Origin: Bacteroidota bacterium
Lineage (GTDB): Bacteria; Bacteroidota; Ignavibacteria; UBA10030; BY39
Reading direction: 5' to 3'
DNA: 5,092 nucleotides
Assembly (NCBI GenBank): GCA_018830765.1
Contig: JAHJRJ010000291.1
Coordinates: 1-5,092 of the forward strand
Each line of letters begins with the position of its first letter. Positions within the stretch are counted from its first letter, which is position 1. This document shows positions 1 through 4,998 of the stretch, piece after piece. The position numbers were made by a program, and so were the translations under genes. The notes beneath the pieces were generated by a model. That model did not search any database, was not told the origin of the DNA, and saw only the letters and a list, made by a program, of their open reading frames with translations.

Positions 1-702
1 AAAAGGAATCAAACCATGAGCGTACATCGTAACAAAAATAAGATGCGGACCCGAATCAGGTATAATACCTATCAAAGCGCTAAGAAAAAGGAGTGTTAAT
101 GTATATTCCGATGTAAGTTGATTTAGATTCCAATATTCCATACCGATTTCAGCGAATGATAACGCACCAAATGTCCACAGCGCCGTCCGCCACAGGTGGC
201 GTTTTGCAATGTGATTCCAGATGTGTTCCATGAAAAAGTGAAGAAAGCCATGCTCGCTCGGATGGATAAGTTCCTGTTTACAATTTTCACTTGTACGAAT
301 TTTCCATTTCTTGATGATTTGATCAGATATCCATCCAACTGCAATACCTATGATAAAAAGCATCCCAAAAAGTAAAATGGCTGTTTCCGAAAACATCGCT
401 AACATCACGAATGCTGCATCTCCGGAAACAGCTACCATTGCACCAACTAATGCGCCAAAACTTATCATCTCGTGGATATAAAGCGAAACGTTTGTAAACG
501 CTCCAAAGCATCCGGGTATTGTTCCAATAAATGAAGCGATGACGTACTGGCGCCACTGTTTTCCTTTCTTCAATAATTGACCAATCTTTCCCCTTGTCCA
601 AACATTTATCAGGTCTACAGTTATCATCATAATAAAGACAAGAAAAGTTACCTGTATCGTTTGTCCGAATACTTTTAACAGAATGTCTCTCACTTCATCC
701 AC
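1..702 (-). CDS. Putative 10-TM heavy-metal exporter (ArsP_2/DUF2899 type), 3' end beyond the window
   Basis: Inner-membrane permease, 234 codons seen, open to the left edge. I read it by hand through the whole frame without a stop. Residues 18-34 form the first membrane segment, followed by a basic WTRGK turn and a glycine-rich segment (IGTIPGCFGAF, 59-69). A His-rich cytoplasmic or periplasmic loop holds six His (147, 151, 155, 160, 164, 169). Residues 211-215 (IGIIP, then DSGPH) echo the 59-63 motif, so the protein has two related halves, as expected for this 10-TM family. Family members are annotated as manganese or arsenic/heavy-metal efflux proteins, so the substrate is unproven. No ATG is available. 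The frame opens after TAA at 712-714, with GTG at 702 or GTG at 693. The second aligns exactly with the start of the paralogous fragment at 4516, so 693 may be the true start. It lies 32 bases after the zinc-ribbon gene and is probably cotranscribed. Confidence 0.82.
   Translation of the reverse strand, partial: MDEVRDILLKVFGQTIQVTFLVFIMMITVDLINVWTRGKIGQLLKKGKQWRQYVIASFIGTIPGCFGAFTNVSLYIHEMISFGALVGAMVAVSGDAAFVMLAMFSETAILLFGMLFIIGIAVGWISDQIIKKWKIRTSENCKQELIHPSEHGFLHFFMEHIWNHIAKRHLWRTALWTFGALSFAEIGMEYWNLNQLTSEYTLTLLFLSALIGIIPDSGPHLIFVTMYAHGLIPF
535..693 (-). repeat. Left copy of the duplicated exporter 5' end
   Basis: The counterpart of 4358-4516, in the same orientation, inside the apparently intact exporter gene. 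The 17-base exact match lies at 593-609 and encodes part of the INVWTR segment. Confidence 0.7.
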
Positions 703-734
703 CAGCTCTTAAGTTTTATTTAACAGATATTTCT

Positions 735-935
735 TTATTCATTCTTGACGTTTCGTCTTGGTCCACCTTTACCATAGCCCTTGCCTTTACCATGTCTCCG
801 GGCATATCCTTTGTCTTCTTCTGCTCGGTGAATATTAACACTTTGGCATTGAGGACATTTTGATGGTCTCGGTAAGCCATAAGCGACTTCCCAAGTATGC
901 TCGCATTCAGAGCAACGAAATTTTCTTTTAAACAT
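735..935 (-). CDS. Small zinc-ribbon protein with Gly/Lys/Arg-rich tail
   Basis: A 66-residue soluble protein. Cys8, Cys11, Cys27 and Cys30 form two CxxC knuckles (CSEC and CPQC) of a zinc ribbon, with a conserved Trp15 between them. After residue 40 comes a low-complexity basic tail rich in Gly, Lys and Arg. The ribbon resembles the C-terminal ribbon of the DUF134 protein at 4513-4914: both show FRCxxC, a Trp four residues after the second Cys, and CPxC. I chose the ATG at 935 because AAAGGAG lies 8 bases upstream. The in-frame ATG at 953 overlaps the permease stop (ATGA) but has only a weak site, and using it would add six residues. Its role is unknown; a metal-responsive regulator, a metallochaperone or a partner of the adjacent exporter are all possible. 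The zinc-ribbon call is firm, the function is not. Confidence 0.75.
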   Translation of the reverse strand: MFKRKFRCSECEHTWEVAYGLPRPSKCPQCQSVNIHRAEEDKGYARRHGKGKGYGKGGPRRNVKNE

Positions 936-943
936 AATTTTTT

Positions 944-950
944 CTCCTTT
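944..950 (-). promoter_or_regulatory. Ribosome binding site deciding the zinc-ribbon start
   Basis: AAAGGAG read on the minus strand, 8 bases before the ATG at 935. It lies inside the reading frame that would start at the ATG at 953, and therefore argues for the downstream start. Confidence 0.7.
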
Positions 951-1756
951 CATTTAATTATTCTTTGTAAAATCAGTACACCTAGTACTAATATTCCAAA
1001 TGTGCATACGATAGTTGCACCTGTAGGAAAATCTAATGCTACAGAGAGATATAACCCGACTAAACTAGTTAAGCTGCCCAATACCCAACCAAGTAATAAT
1101 CTAGTTTTCAATTTATTCGATAAAAGAATAGCGCAAACAGCAGGAACAATTAAATATGAAAACACCAATAATACACCGGCGATTTCTACTGAAGAAGTGA
1201 CTACAATACCAAATGATGCATAAAAGAGAAAGTCCCACATTCTTACAGGTATTTTTTGTTTCTGTGCTTCATCGGGGTCTAAAGAAATTAATAAGAACTT
1301 TTTTCGATAAACAAAATGAAATAAACCGATGATGGCATATAGTATTGCCATCTTAATAATCTCTGGCAATTGAACAAAGATGATATTTCCGACGAGCATG
1401 TATTTGATATGTTCCGCCTCTGAAGGAGCTCTATTCAAAGCCAAAATTGCGGCAGCGGCAGAGACCGCATAAACAATACCGATTATTGCTTCCTGAGGGA
1501 CTTTTCGTTCTTTCAATCGTGTCAGAGAAAAAACAGAAGCACCGATAAATGTGAACCCAAGCGAAAAAATGTATGCGGTTGTGCTGTGGAGTTCCATACC
1601 AAACAGGAAAGCAATGATTGCGCCTAACGCGGCTATCTGTGCCAGTGCCAGGTCAACAAATATCACTTCACGCTCTATTACATGAATACCGAGATAAGCA
1701 TGAATGCCTGTTAATATTAGACAAGCGATAAATGGTAGAAACATGAATTCTAGCAT
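950..1756 (-). CDS. Metal ABC transporter permease, ABC-3 (ZnuB/TroC) family
   Basis: Inner-membrane subunit of a zinc/manganese-type ABC importer, 268 residues, full length for the family. The hydrophobic profile suggests about eight membrane segments. Family hallmarks are present in order: FVDLALAQIAALGA at about 33-46, EAIIGIVYAVSAAAA at 89-103, EIAGVLLVFSYLIVPA at 191-206, and the late DFPTGATIV at 242-250. It starts 15 bases after the stop of the binding-protein gene, with AGGA 7 bases before the ATG. Its stop overlaps an ATG (ATGA, 950-953) near the zinc-ribbon gene, so the genes are almost certainly one transcript. The partner ATPase (ZnuC type) is not in this window. Zn versus Mn cannot be read from the permease; the binding protein favours Zn. 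Confidence 0.93.
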   Translation of the reverse strand: MLEFMFLPFIACLILTGIHAYLGIHVIEREVIFVDLALAQIAALGAIIAFLFGMELHSTTAYIFSLGFTFIGASVFSLTRLKERKVPQEAIIGIVYAVSAAAAILALNRAPSEAEHIKYMLVGNIIFVQLPEIIKMAILYAIIGLFHFVYRKKFLLISLDPDEAQKQKIPVRMWDFLFYASFGIVVTSSVEIAGVLLVFSYLIVPAVCAILLSNKLKTRLLLGWVLGSLTSLVGLYLSVALDFPTGATIVCTFGILVLGVLILQRIIK

Positions 1757-1771
1757 TAGTATTTCCTTTTT

Positions 1772-2683
1772 TTAATTTTTAAGTGATTCAACTAATTTGT
1801 TAATGTTGTAATCAAATAAATCTAAATATGTTTTAATCCCCTCAATTCCACCGACTGATGGAGATAGCACAATCACCTTTGACCGAGATTGTTCCGCTAT
1901 CGTTTCGGCAACTTTTAAAATGAAATAGGGTTCCATAACTATCACTTTTACTTTTTCCCTCTTGATTTTTTCAATCAAAGAAACAATATGAGACGGCGTT
2001 GGAGGAATTCCCGGTTTAGGTTCGACAAAACCGACAAGACTTAAACCAAATCGTTTAGCAAAATAGGGCCATGAATTATGATATGTTACTATTTTTTCCC
2101 CTGAATATGGTTCCATCTTTTTTTTCCATACAACAATAGCGGAGTCGAGCTTTTGTAAATATTCTTTATAGTTCTTTTGAAAATACTCTGTCTCTGACGG
2201 TAACTGGTAACACAACTTTTTCAAGATAGTTTCCAGAATTGGTTTAGCGTTTTCAGGGTCAAGCCAGTAATGAGGATTACCAAAAATATGGATATCACCC
2301 ATGCTTGCATCTACTTTCCCCGTTGGAACTTCCAGCTTATCAATCTTTCCTGACACGTCAACATAACCAACTCCACCATATGACACCTTAGAGTTTCTTG
2401 AAGCATCGATCAAGCTCTGCATCCATATATCCAAATCCATTCCTAATCTCACTAACATGTCTGCATTTTTAACCTTCATGACCATTGAAGGTCTTGGTTC
2501 AATAAAGTGCGGGTCCTGATTCCCACTTGTTAAACTAACAACTTCTACCTTATCCATTCCGATTACTCGTACGAAGTCGGCTAAATCGGCAGTTGCAGTT
2601 ACTACTTTTAACTTTGTGGAAGGAAAAATATTAGTGGGAAGCAGCAAAGCTATCATAAGTATATTTAACATTATTTTATTCAT
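1772..2683 (-). CDS. Periplasmic zinc/manganese ABC substrate-binding protein (ZnuA/TroA family)
   Basis: Captures the metal in the periplasm and delivers it to the permease encoded next. It has 303 residues from the chosen start, with a signal peptide at 1 to about 22 (a Met/Leu/Ile-rich core ending near NIFPS) and no lipobox Cys. Family metal ligands are visible: His59 (QDPHFIEP), His138 (NPHYWLDP) and His202 (YHNSWPYFAKRFGL). A Glu at 221 or 251 is a possible fourth ligand. The third position is His rather than the Glu usual in Mn-specific members, which favours zinc. It lacks the long His/Asp-rich loop found in some ZnuA proteins. The ATG at 2683 has GGAG 9 bases upstream. The in-frame ATG at 2698, directly after the preceding stop, has no such site and would add five residues before the signal peptide. 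Confidence 0.93.
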   Translation of the reverse strand: MNKIMLNILMIALLLPTNIFPSTKLKVVTATADLADFVRVIGMDKVEVVSLTSGNQDPHFIEPRPSMVMKVKNADMLVRLGMDLDIWMQSLIDASRNSKVSYGGVGYVDVSGKIDKLEVPTGKVDASMGDIHIFGNPHYWLDPENAKPILETILKKLCYQLPSETEYFQKNYKEYLQKLDSAIVVWKKKMEPYSGEKIVTYHNSWPYFAKRFGLSLVGFVEPKPGIPPTPSHIVSLIEKIKREKVKVIVMEPYFILKVAETIAEQSRSKVIVLSPSVGGIEGIKTYLDLFDYNINKLVESLKN

Positions 2684-2692
2684 TTTGATCAT

Positions 2693-2696
2693 CTCC
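2693..2696 (-). promoter_or_regulatory. Ribosome binding site deciding the binding-protein start
   Basis: GGAG on the minus strand, 9 bases before the ATG at 2683. It is overlapped by the first codons of the longer alternative frame (ATG 2698), so the shorter start is favoured. Confidence 0.65.
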
Positions 2697-2698
2697 AT

Positions 2699-3787
2699 TC
2701 ATTGCAAAGGATGACTGTGTGGACCAATACCAAATACAAGTTGTAAAAATGCATTGTAAGATTTTAATCCAAAGTTATAATCACATTGCAACCGAATTAC
2801 TGTTGTTTCGGTTAAACGATTAGTAATTATTCCTGAAAGACTATTAGTCTTTTTATTCTCCGGGAAAGCATTTTCAGACCAATCGTAACGTAAACCGGCA
2901 TCCCAATATTTATTGAATTGGTAACCAAGATAGCTATAAAAACCCCATCTATTTAGTTTACCTACAGGAATTTCTCTATGTAAATTGAAAATCTCGTTTT
3001 GGAATATCAACCGTTCATATGTAGAGGGCCAAAGTTTAAACGTGAGATCAACTCCAAAAACTTTCGCATTGTCTTGATGTTCCTGATAATGTGAACCGTG
3101 CGCTGCAGCAACACTTGCACCCAGTTCTAATTCCGATGTTTCTCCTAGCGGGAATGATGACCACAAACGACCTGTATAAACTTCGTCAGCTAAGCCAAAG
3201 GTTAACGATTTCTCCTCATCTTCCTCATGGTGATGTTTACCTTCCAGTCTCCAGGCACCTATATCAATTTGCATAAATAACGGCAATGGCATAAGGTATC
3301 CTAAAGTAACGCCCTCGCCAACCAAACCATGTTCACCAAAGAAATTAGTTAATGCCACTGGTTGATTAGTGTAAGGTCTGTGATGTTCATGGACTTTATT
3401 TATTTTCCCATAATCAACATGAATTTTACCTGCTTTTAAGCTTAAACCATTAATTATTCTAAGAAAACTAACATACGCCTCACAAATTTCAGGTTCAAAG
3501 TGCTCGTCATGACGGTGCATTGCAAGAAATACATCTGCTCTTATTTCTGGATAGATGTAGCCTTGCAGGGCAAGTTCTATTTCTCTAACTAATATTTTAT
3601 TTCGGTCGAAGTCGGTTGGCTCGCTGGACAATTTTCCTGTAATATCTCCAATGACACTAATATCAGGCAGGTTGCTTGGTGTTCCTCGCATTCCTGGAAG
3701 TGGTGTAACCTCTTGATCATCTTGAGAAAATACAAAATTATTCAGAGTAATAAATAACAAAATAACTGTAAATAGATATTTACACAT
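2699..3787 (-). CDS. His-rich outer-membrane β-barrel (porin-like), probably for zinc or a related metal
   Basis: A 362-residue exported protein. The signal peptide is 1-21 (VFS, then Gln22). An N-terminal motif LPDISVIGDI precedes alternating polar/hydrophobic strands typical of a β-barrel, and the last strand (AFLQLVF) is followed by a His-containing tail instead of a terminal Phe. I counted 17 His in the mature part, clustered at 91-96, 133-136, 185-187 (then an acidic run), 230-237 and 357-359; these look like extracellular or pore loops that could bind metal. There is no TonB box or plug domain that I can recognise, so it is more porin-like than a TonB receptor. I recall similar proteins beside znu genes in other Gram-negatives, but cannot check this here. 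The start is set by AAGGAG 9 bases before the ATG at 3787. A longer frame from 3838 lacks a signal-peptide-like start. The stop lies 15 bases before the binding-protein ATG, so the two are in one operon. Confidence 0.8.
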   Translation of the reverse strand: MCKYLFTVILLFITLNNFVFSQDDQEVTPLPGMRGTPSNLPDISVIGDITGKLSSEPTDFDRNKILVREIELALQGYIYPEIRADVFLAMHRHDEHFEPEICEAYVSFLRIINGLSLKAGKIHVDYGKINKVHEHHRPYTNQPVALTNFFGEHGLVGEGVTLGYLMPLPLFMQIDIGAWRLEGKHHHEEDEEKSLTFGLADEVYTGRLWSSFPLGETSELELGASVAAAHGSHYQEHQDNAKVFGVDLTFKLWPSTYERLIFQNEIFNLHREIPVGKLNRWGFYSYLGYQFNKYWDAGLRYDWSENAFPENKKTNSLSGIITNRLTETTVIRLQCDYNFGLKSYNAFLQLVFGIGPHSHPLQ

Positions 3788-3796
3788 AATAAAAAT

Positions 3797-3802
3797 CTCC
3801 TT
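3797..3802 (-). promoter_or_regulatory. Ribosome binding site of the β-barrel gene
   Basis: AAGGAG on the minus strand, 9 bases before the ATG at 3787. It is the strongest site in the window and decides the start in front of the signal peptide. Confidence 0.75.
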
Positions 3803-3814
3803 AAATTCGTTTGT

Positions 3815-3830
3815 TAAAAAATATTTTTTA
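3815..3830. repeat. Perfect 16-base AT palindrome in the β-barrel leader
   Basis: Both strands read TAAAAAATATTTTTTA. It lies 28 to 43 bases upstream of the β-barrel start. It could be a regulator site, or only a consequence of A/T runs in a very AT-rich spacer. I saw no good -35/-10 pair around it. Confidence 0.35.
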
Positions 3831-3857
3831 TTGTCCAATTAATTACAGATTAACTGC

Positions 3858-3917
3858 ATCTAATTCAAGGGACAACAATTGATTAAATTATTATATTTTT
3901 TTAAAATTGAATTAGAT
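3858..3917. repeat. 11-base perfect inverted repeat between the DUF2946-like and β-barrel genes
   Basis: ATCTAATTCAA at 3858-3868 is the exact complement of TTGAATTAGAT at 3907-3917, with 38 bases between. The right arm covers the last sense codons of the 3901-4173 gene. In the minus-strand transcript the arms could pair around a large AT-rich loop, as part of an mRNA processing or attenuation structure. There is no GC-rich stem followed by a T-run, so I do not call it a terminator. Confidence 0.4.
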
Positions 3918-4173
3918 CAGGAGGGGCTCGAGCAGAAGAAATACGAACTGAACCTGAGGTAAGAAATAATAGAAGGGTAAAATGGGTAATGAATAAGACT
4001 GCTAAAACAAAAACTATCGAATATTGAATAATCGCTGAAGCTTGAATTGAGCGAATGAAGAGACAAACTGGACAATGGCTATCATCATAATTATTTGGAT
4101 GACCATGAAAAGAAAGCCCACTTAGCAAAACGATAAGATATATAACAAGTAAGCCTGTAAGTAACTTTTTCAT
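3901..4173 (-). CDS. Small Cys/His membrane protein, DUF2946-like
   Basis: A 90-residue protein. Residues 1-20 are a basic-start hydrophobic segment (signal or anchor). Then comes a metal-ligand-like stretch with His23, His25, His33, Cys34 and Cys37 (HGH, then HCPVC). A second membrane segment spans about 49-71, and the C-terminus carries SARAPP. A short leader/anchor, a C-P-x-C motif with His and a final R-(A/G)-P-P are what I remember of DUF2946-type proteins, so the family label is tentative. It is followed after 113 bases by the His-rich β-barrel and preceded by a candidate promoter/operator, so it probably heads the uptake operon and may handle metal at the membrane. I chose the ATG at 4173 from the KK-hydrophobic start, although no good ribosome binding site is visible. 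The ATG at 4212 or a TTG at 4272 would add an unlikely hydrophilic lead. Confidence 0.6.
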   Translation of the reverse strand: MKKLLTGLLVIYLIVLLSGLSFHGHPNNYDDSHCPVCLFIRSIQASAIIQYSIVFVLAVLFITHFTLLLFLTSGSVRISSARAPPDLIQF

Positions 4174-4225
4174 TGTTTTTTTAAAAAATCGATCTACGTG
4201 AAAAATTGTCATTTTTTTTGTTTGG

Positions 4226-4242
4226 ATACAAATTTCTTGTAT
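4226..4242. promoter_or_regulatory. 17-base dyad overlapping a -10 box: candidate repressor operator
   Basis: ATACAA, five bases, then TTGTAT: six-base perfect arms. The right arm lies in the -10 box of the promoter at 4238-4266 and the left arm reaches past the expected start site, a standard place for repression. Length and arm spacing fit a dimeric regulator such as a Fur/Zur-type protein, but the bases do not match a Zur box that I know. Confidence 0.45.
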
Positions 4243-4266
4243 AAAAATAAATAATCCTTGCCCCAA
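4238..4266 (-). promoter_or_regulatory. Candidate σ70-type promoter of the metal-uptake operon
   Basis: On the minus strand, TTGGGG (4266-4261), a 17-base spacer, then TATACA (4243-4238). Each box keeps only part of the consensus (TTG of -35; TATA of -10), but the spacing is ideal and it lies between the fragment gene and the 90-residue gene. The expected start near 4231 leaves a leader of about 58 bases to the ATG at 4173. Confidence 0.45.
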
Positions 4267-4279
4267 TTGCAAACAATGC

Positions 4280-4516
4280 TTAACAACCTTCCTTTTTCTT
4301 CTTACCGCTCTTAGCAGGCATTGGAGGCGGAAGTTTTATTCCACCCGATGGAGCTGGAGCAACGACATATTGTCGCAATTGCTTCCCTTGCTTCAATACT
4401 TTCCCGATTTTTCCTCTTGTCCAAACATTTATGAGGTCGACAAGAATCATCATTATAAGAACCAGAAGAGATATTTTGAGGGTCTCGGGAATGACTTTCA
4501 TAATTGTTTCCGTCAT
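4280..4516 (-). CDS. Amino-terminal fragment of the metal exporter with an unrelated Pro/Lys-rich tail
   Basis: A 78-residue reading frame. Residues 1-53 align without gaps to the exporter at the left edge; by hand I count 32 identities in 53, with 16 consecutive identical residues or nearly so around VDLINVWTRGKIG. This covers the first membrane segment (about 14-32) and the basic turn. After RQYVVA the match stops and the tail becomes APAPSGG, then Pro/Lys-rich, ending in KKKKEGC. The other frames of the tail do not restore exporter sequence, so a simple frameshift is not the explanation. The ATG at 4516 overlaps the DUF134 stop (ATGA) and has AAAGGA 8 bases upstream, so it should be translated. 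A start at 4540 is possible but has no support from the homology. It may be a decayed exporter copy or a small single-pass membrane protein that has been kept. Confidence 0.65.
   Translation of the reverse strand: MTETIMKVIPETLKISLLVLIMMILVDLINVWTRGKIGKVLKQGKQLRQYVVAPAPSGGIKLPPPMPAKSGKKKKEGC
4358..4516 (-). repeat. Right copy of the duplicated exporter 5' end
   Basis: These 53 codons correspond to 535-693. The longest exact nucleotide match I see is 17 bases, at 4416-4432. The DNA has otherwise drifted, so the duplication (or the acquisition of the second copy) is not recent. Confidence 0.7.
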
Positions 4517-4914
4517 CGGGACAATCCTTTCTGCTTGCATCGGGGGCAGTTCTTATTTTGCTTGGTAATGATAGGAAATTGCCAACTTCGATTGCAATTT
4601 CTACAACGAAATTCAAACATGTTTCCAGTTCGATAATTGCTACCTTCAATCAGGATTGCCTTGCCGTTCACGAGTGCATCGGCAACTGTCCGACGTGCTT
4701 TTTCAATAATGCGTCCAAATGTTGCACGTGATATCTTCATCTTTTTTGCTGCTTCTTCGTGCGAAAGTGCTTCGAGATCGGCAAGACGAAGTGCTTCAAA
4801 TTCGTCAATCGTCAAGATAACTTCCTTGAGGGAGGAAATCGGTATCCCTCGGGGTTTAAAGTAGGTAATCCCCGGAATGTGTGTTACACGTCGGGATTTT
4901 GGCGGTCGCGGCAT
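4513..4914 (-). CDS. DUF134/UPF0251 family protein: helix-turn-helix plus C-terminal zinc ribbon
   Basis: A 133-residue, probably DNA-binding protein. The start MPRPPKSRRV and the segment LTIDEFEALRLADLEALSHEEAA are characteristic of DUF134. Residues about 50-75 form a σ-region-4-like helix-turn-helix (HEEAAKKMKISRATFGRIIEKAR). Residues 104-126 add a zinc ribbon with Cys104, Cys107, Cys123 and Cys126. No experimental role is known to me for the family; HTH plus a metal-binding ribbon beside metal transport genes suggests a metal-responsive regulator (inference). It has its own promoter (4970-4998), and the dyad at 4952-4963 could allow autoregulation. Its TGA overlaps the next ATG. No strong ribosome binding site precedes the ATG at 4914, but the family amino terminus begins exactly there. 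Confidence 0.9.
   Translation of the reverse strand: MPRPPKSRRVTHIPGITYFKPRGIPISSLKEVILTIDEFEALRLADLEALSHEEAAKKMKISRATFGRIIEKARRTVADALVNGKAILIEGSNYRTGNMFEFRCRNCNRSWQFPIITKQNKNCPRCKQKGLSR
4525..4530 (-). promoter_or_regulatory. Ribosome binding site for the exporter-fragment gene
   Basis: AAAGGA on the minus strand, 8 bases before the ATG at 4516 and inside the 3' end of the DUF134 gene. Together with the ATGA overlap it supports coupled translation from 4516 rather than from 4540. Confidence 0.6.
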
Positions 4915-4951
4915 CTTAACACTATTGAGTCGTTGCGTTGTAGATGATTAT

Positions 4952-4963
4952 GGGCATATGCTC
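4952..4963. promoter_or_regulatory. Dyad at the expected DUF134 transcription start: candidate operator
   Basis: GGGCATATGCTC on the plus strand: an 8-base perfect palindrome (GCATATGC, 4954-4961) with one mismatched and one matched flanking pair. It begins about where the promoter's transcription start should fall, a usual repressor position. It is unlike the dyad at 4226-4242. Confidence 0.4.
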
Positions 4964-4969
4964 AAAATT

Positions 4970-4998
4970 AATATATAAAGTTCATTTCAAAAAGTCAA
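4970..4998 (-). promoter_or_regulatory. σ70-type promoter of the DUF134 gene
   Basis: On the minus strand, TTGACT (4998-4993), a 17-base spacer, then TATATT (4975-4970). Each box matches the consensus at five of six positions with ideal spacing, which makes this the best promoter in the window. Transcription should begin near 4963, about 50 bases before the ATG at 4914. Confidence 0.65.

Noticed and set aside
123..601. Two minus-strand frames within the exporter region
   Set aside because: Both are out of frame with the exporter, which reads without a stop and carries the family motifs.
897..1223. Plus-strand frame of 108 codons
   Set aside because: It lies opposite the zinc-ribbon and permease genes, which show clear family motifs, and has no recognisable protein features of its own.
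2693..2698. ATG at 2698 as the start of the binding protein
   Set aside because: No ribosome binding site lies before it, while GGAG precedes the ATG at 2683 and the signal peptide begins there.
3788..3900. Separate promoter for the β-barrel gene
   Set aside because: TTGAAT with a 17-base spacer is followed by TAATTA, and other pairs are as poor; none is convincing.
4245..4279. Terminator after the exporter-fragment gene
   Set aside because: The only stem I find (TTGC with GCAA) has four pairs, and the following T-rich stretch is interrupted.
4280..4375. Simple frameshift as the cause of the fragment's altered tail
   Set aside because: None of the other frames after 4358 encodes the glycine-rich segment that follows in the intact exporter.
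4311..4649. Minus-strand frame of 112 codons overlapping the DUF134 gene and the exporter fragment
   Set aside because: It lies in a third frame across two better supported genes and its translation resembles no protein.
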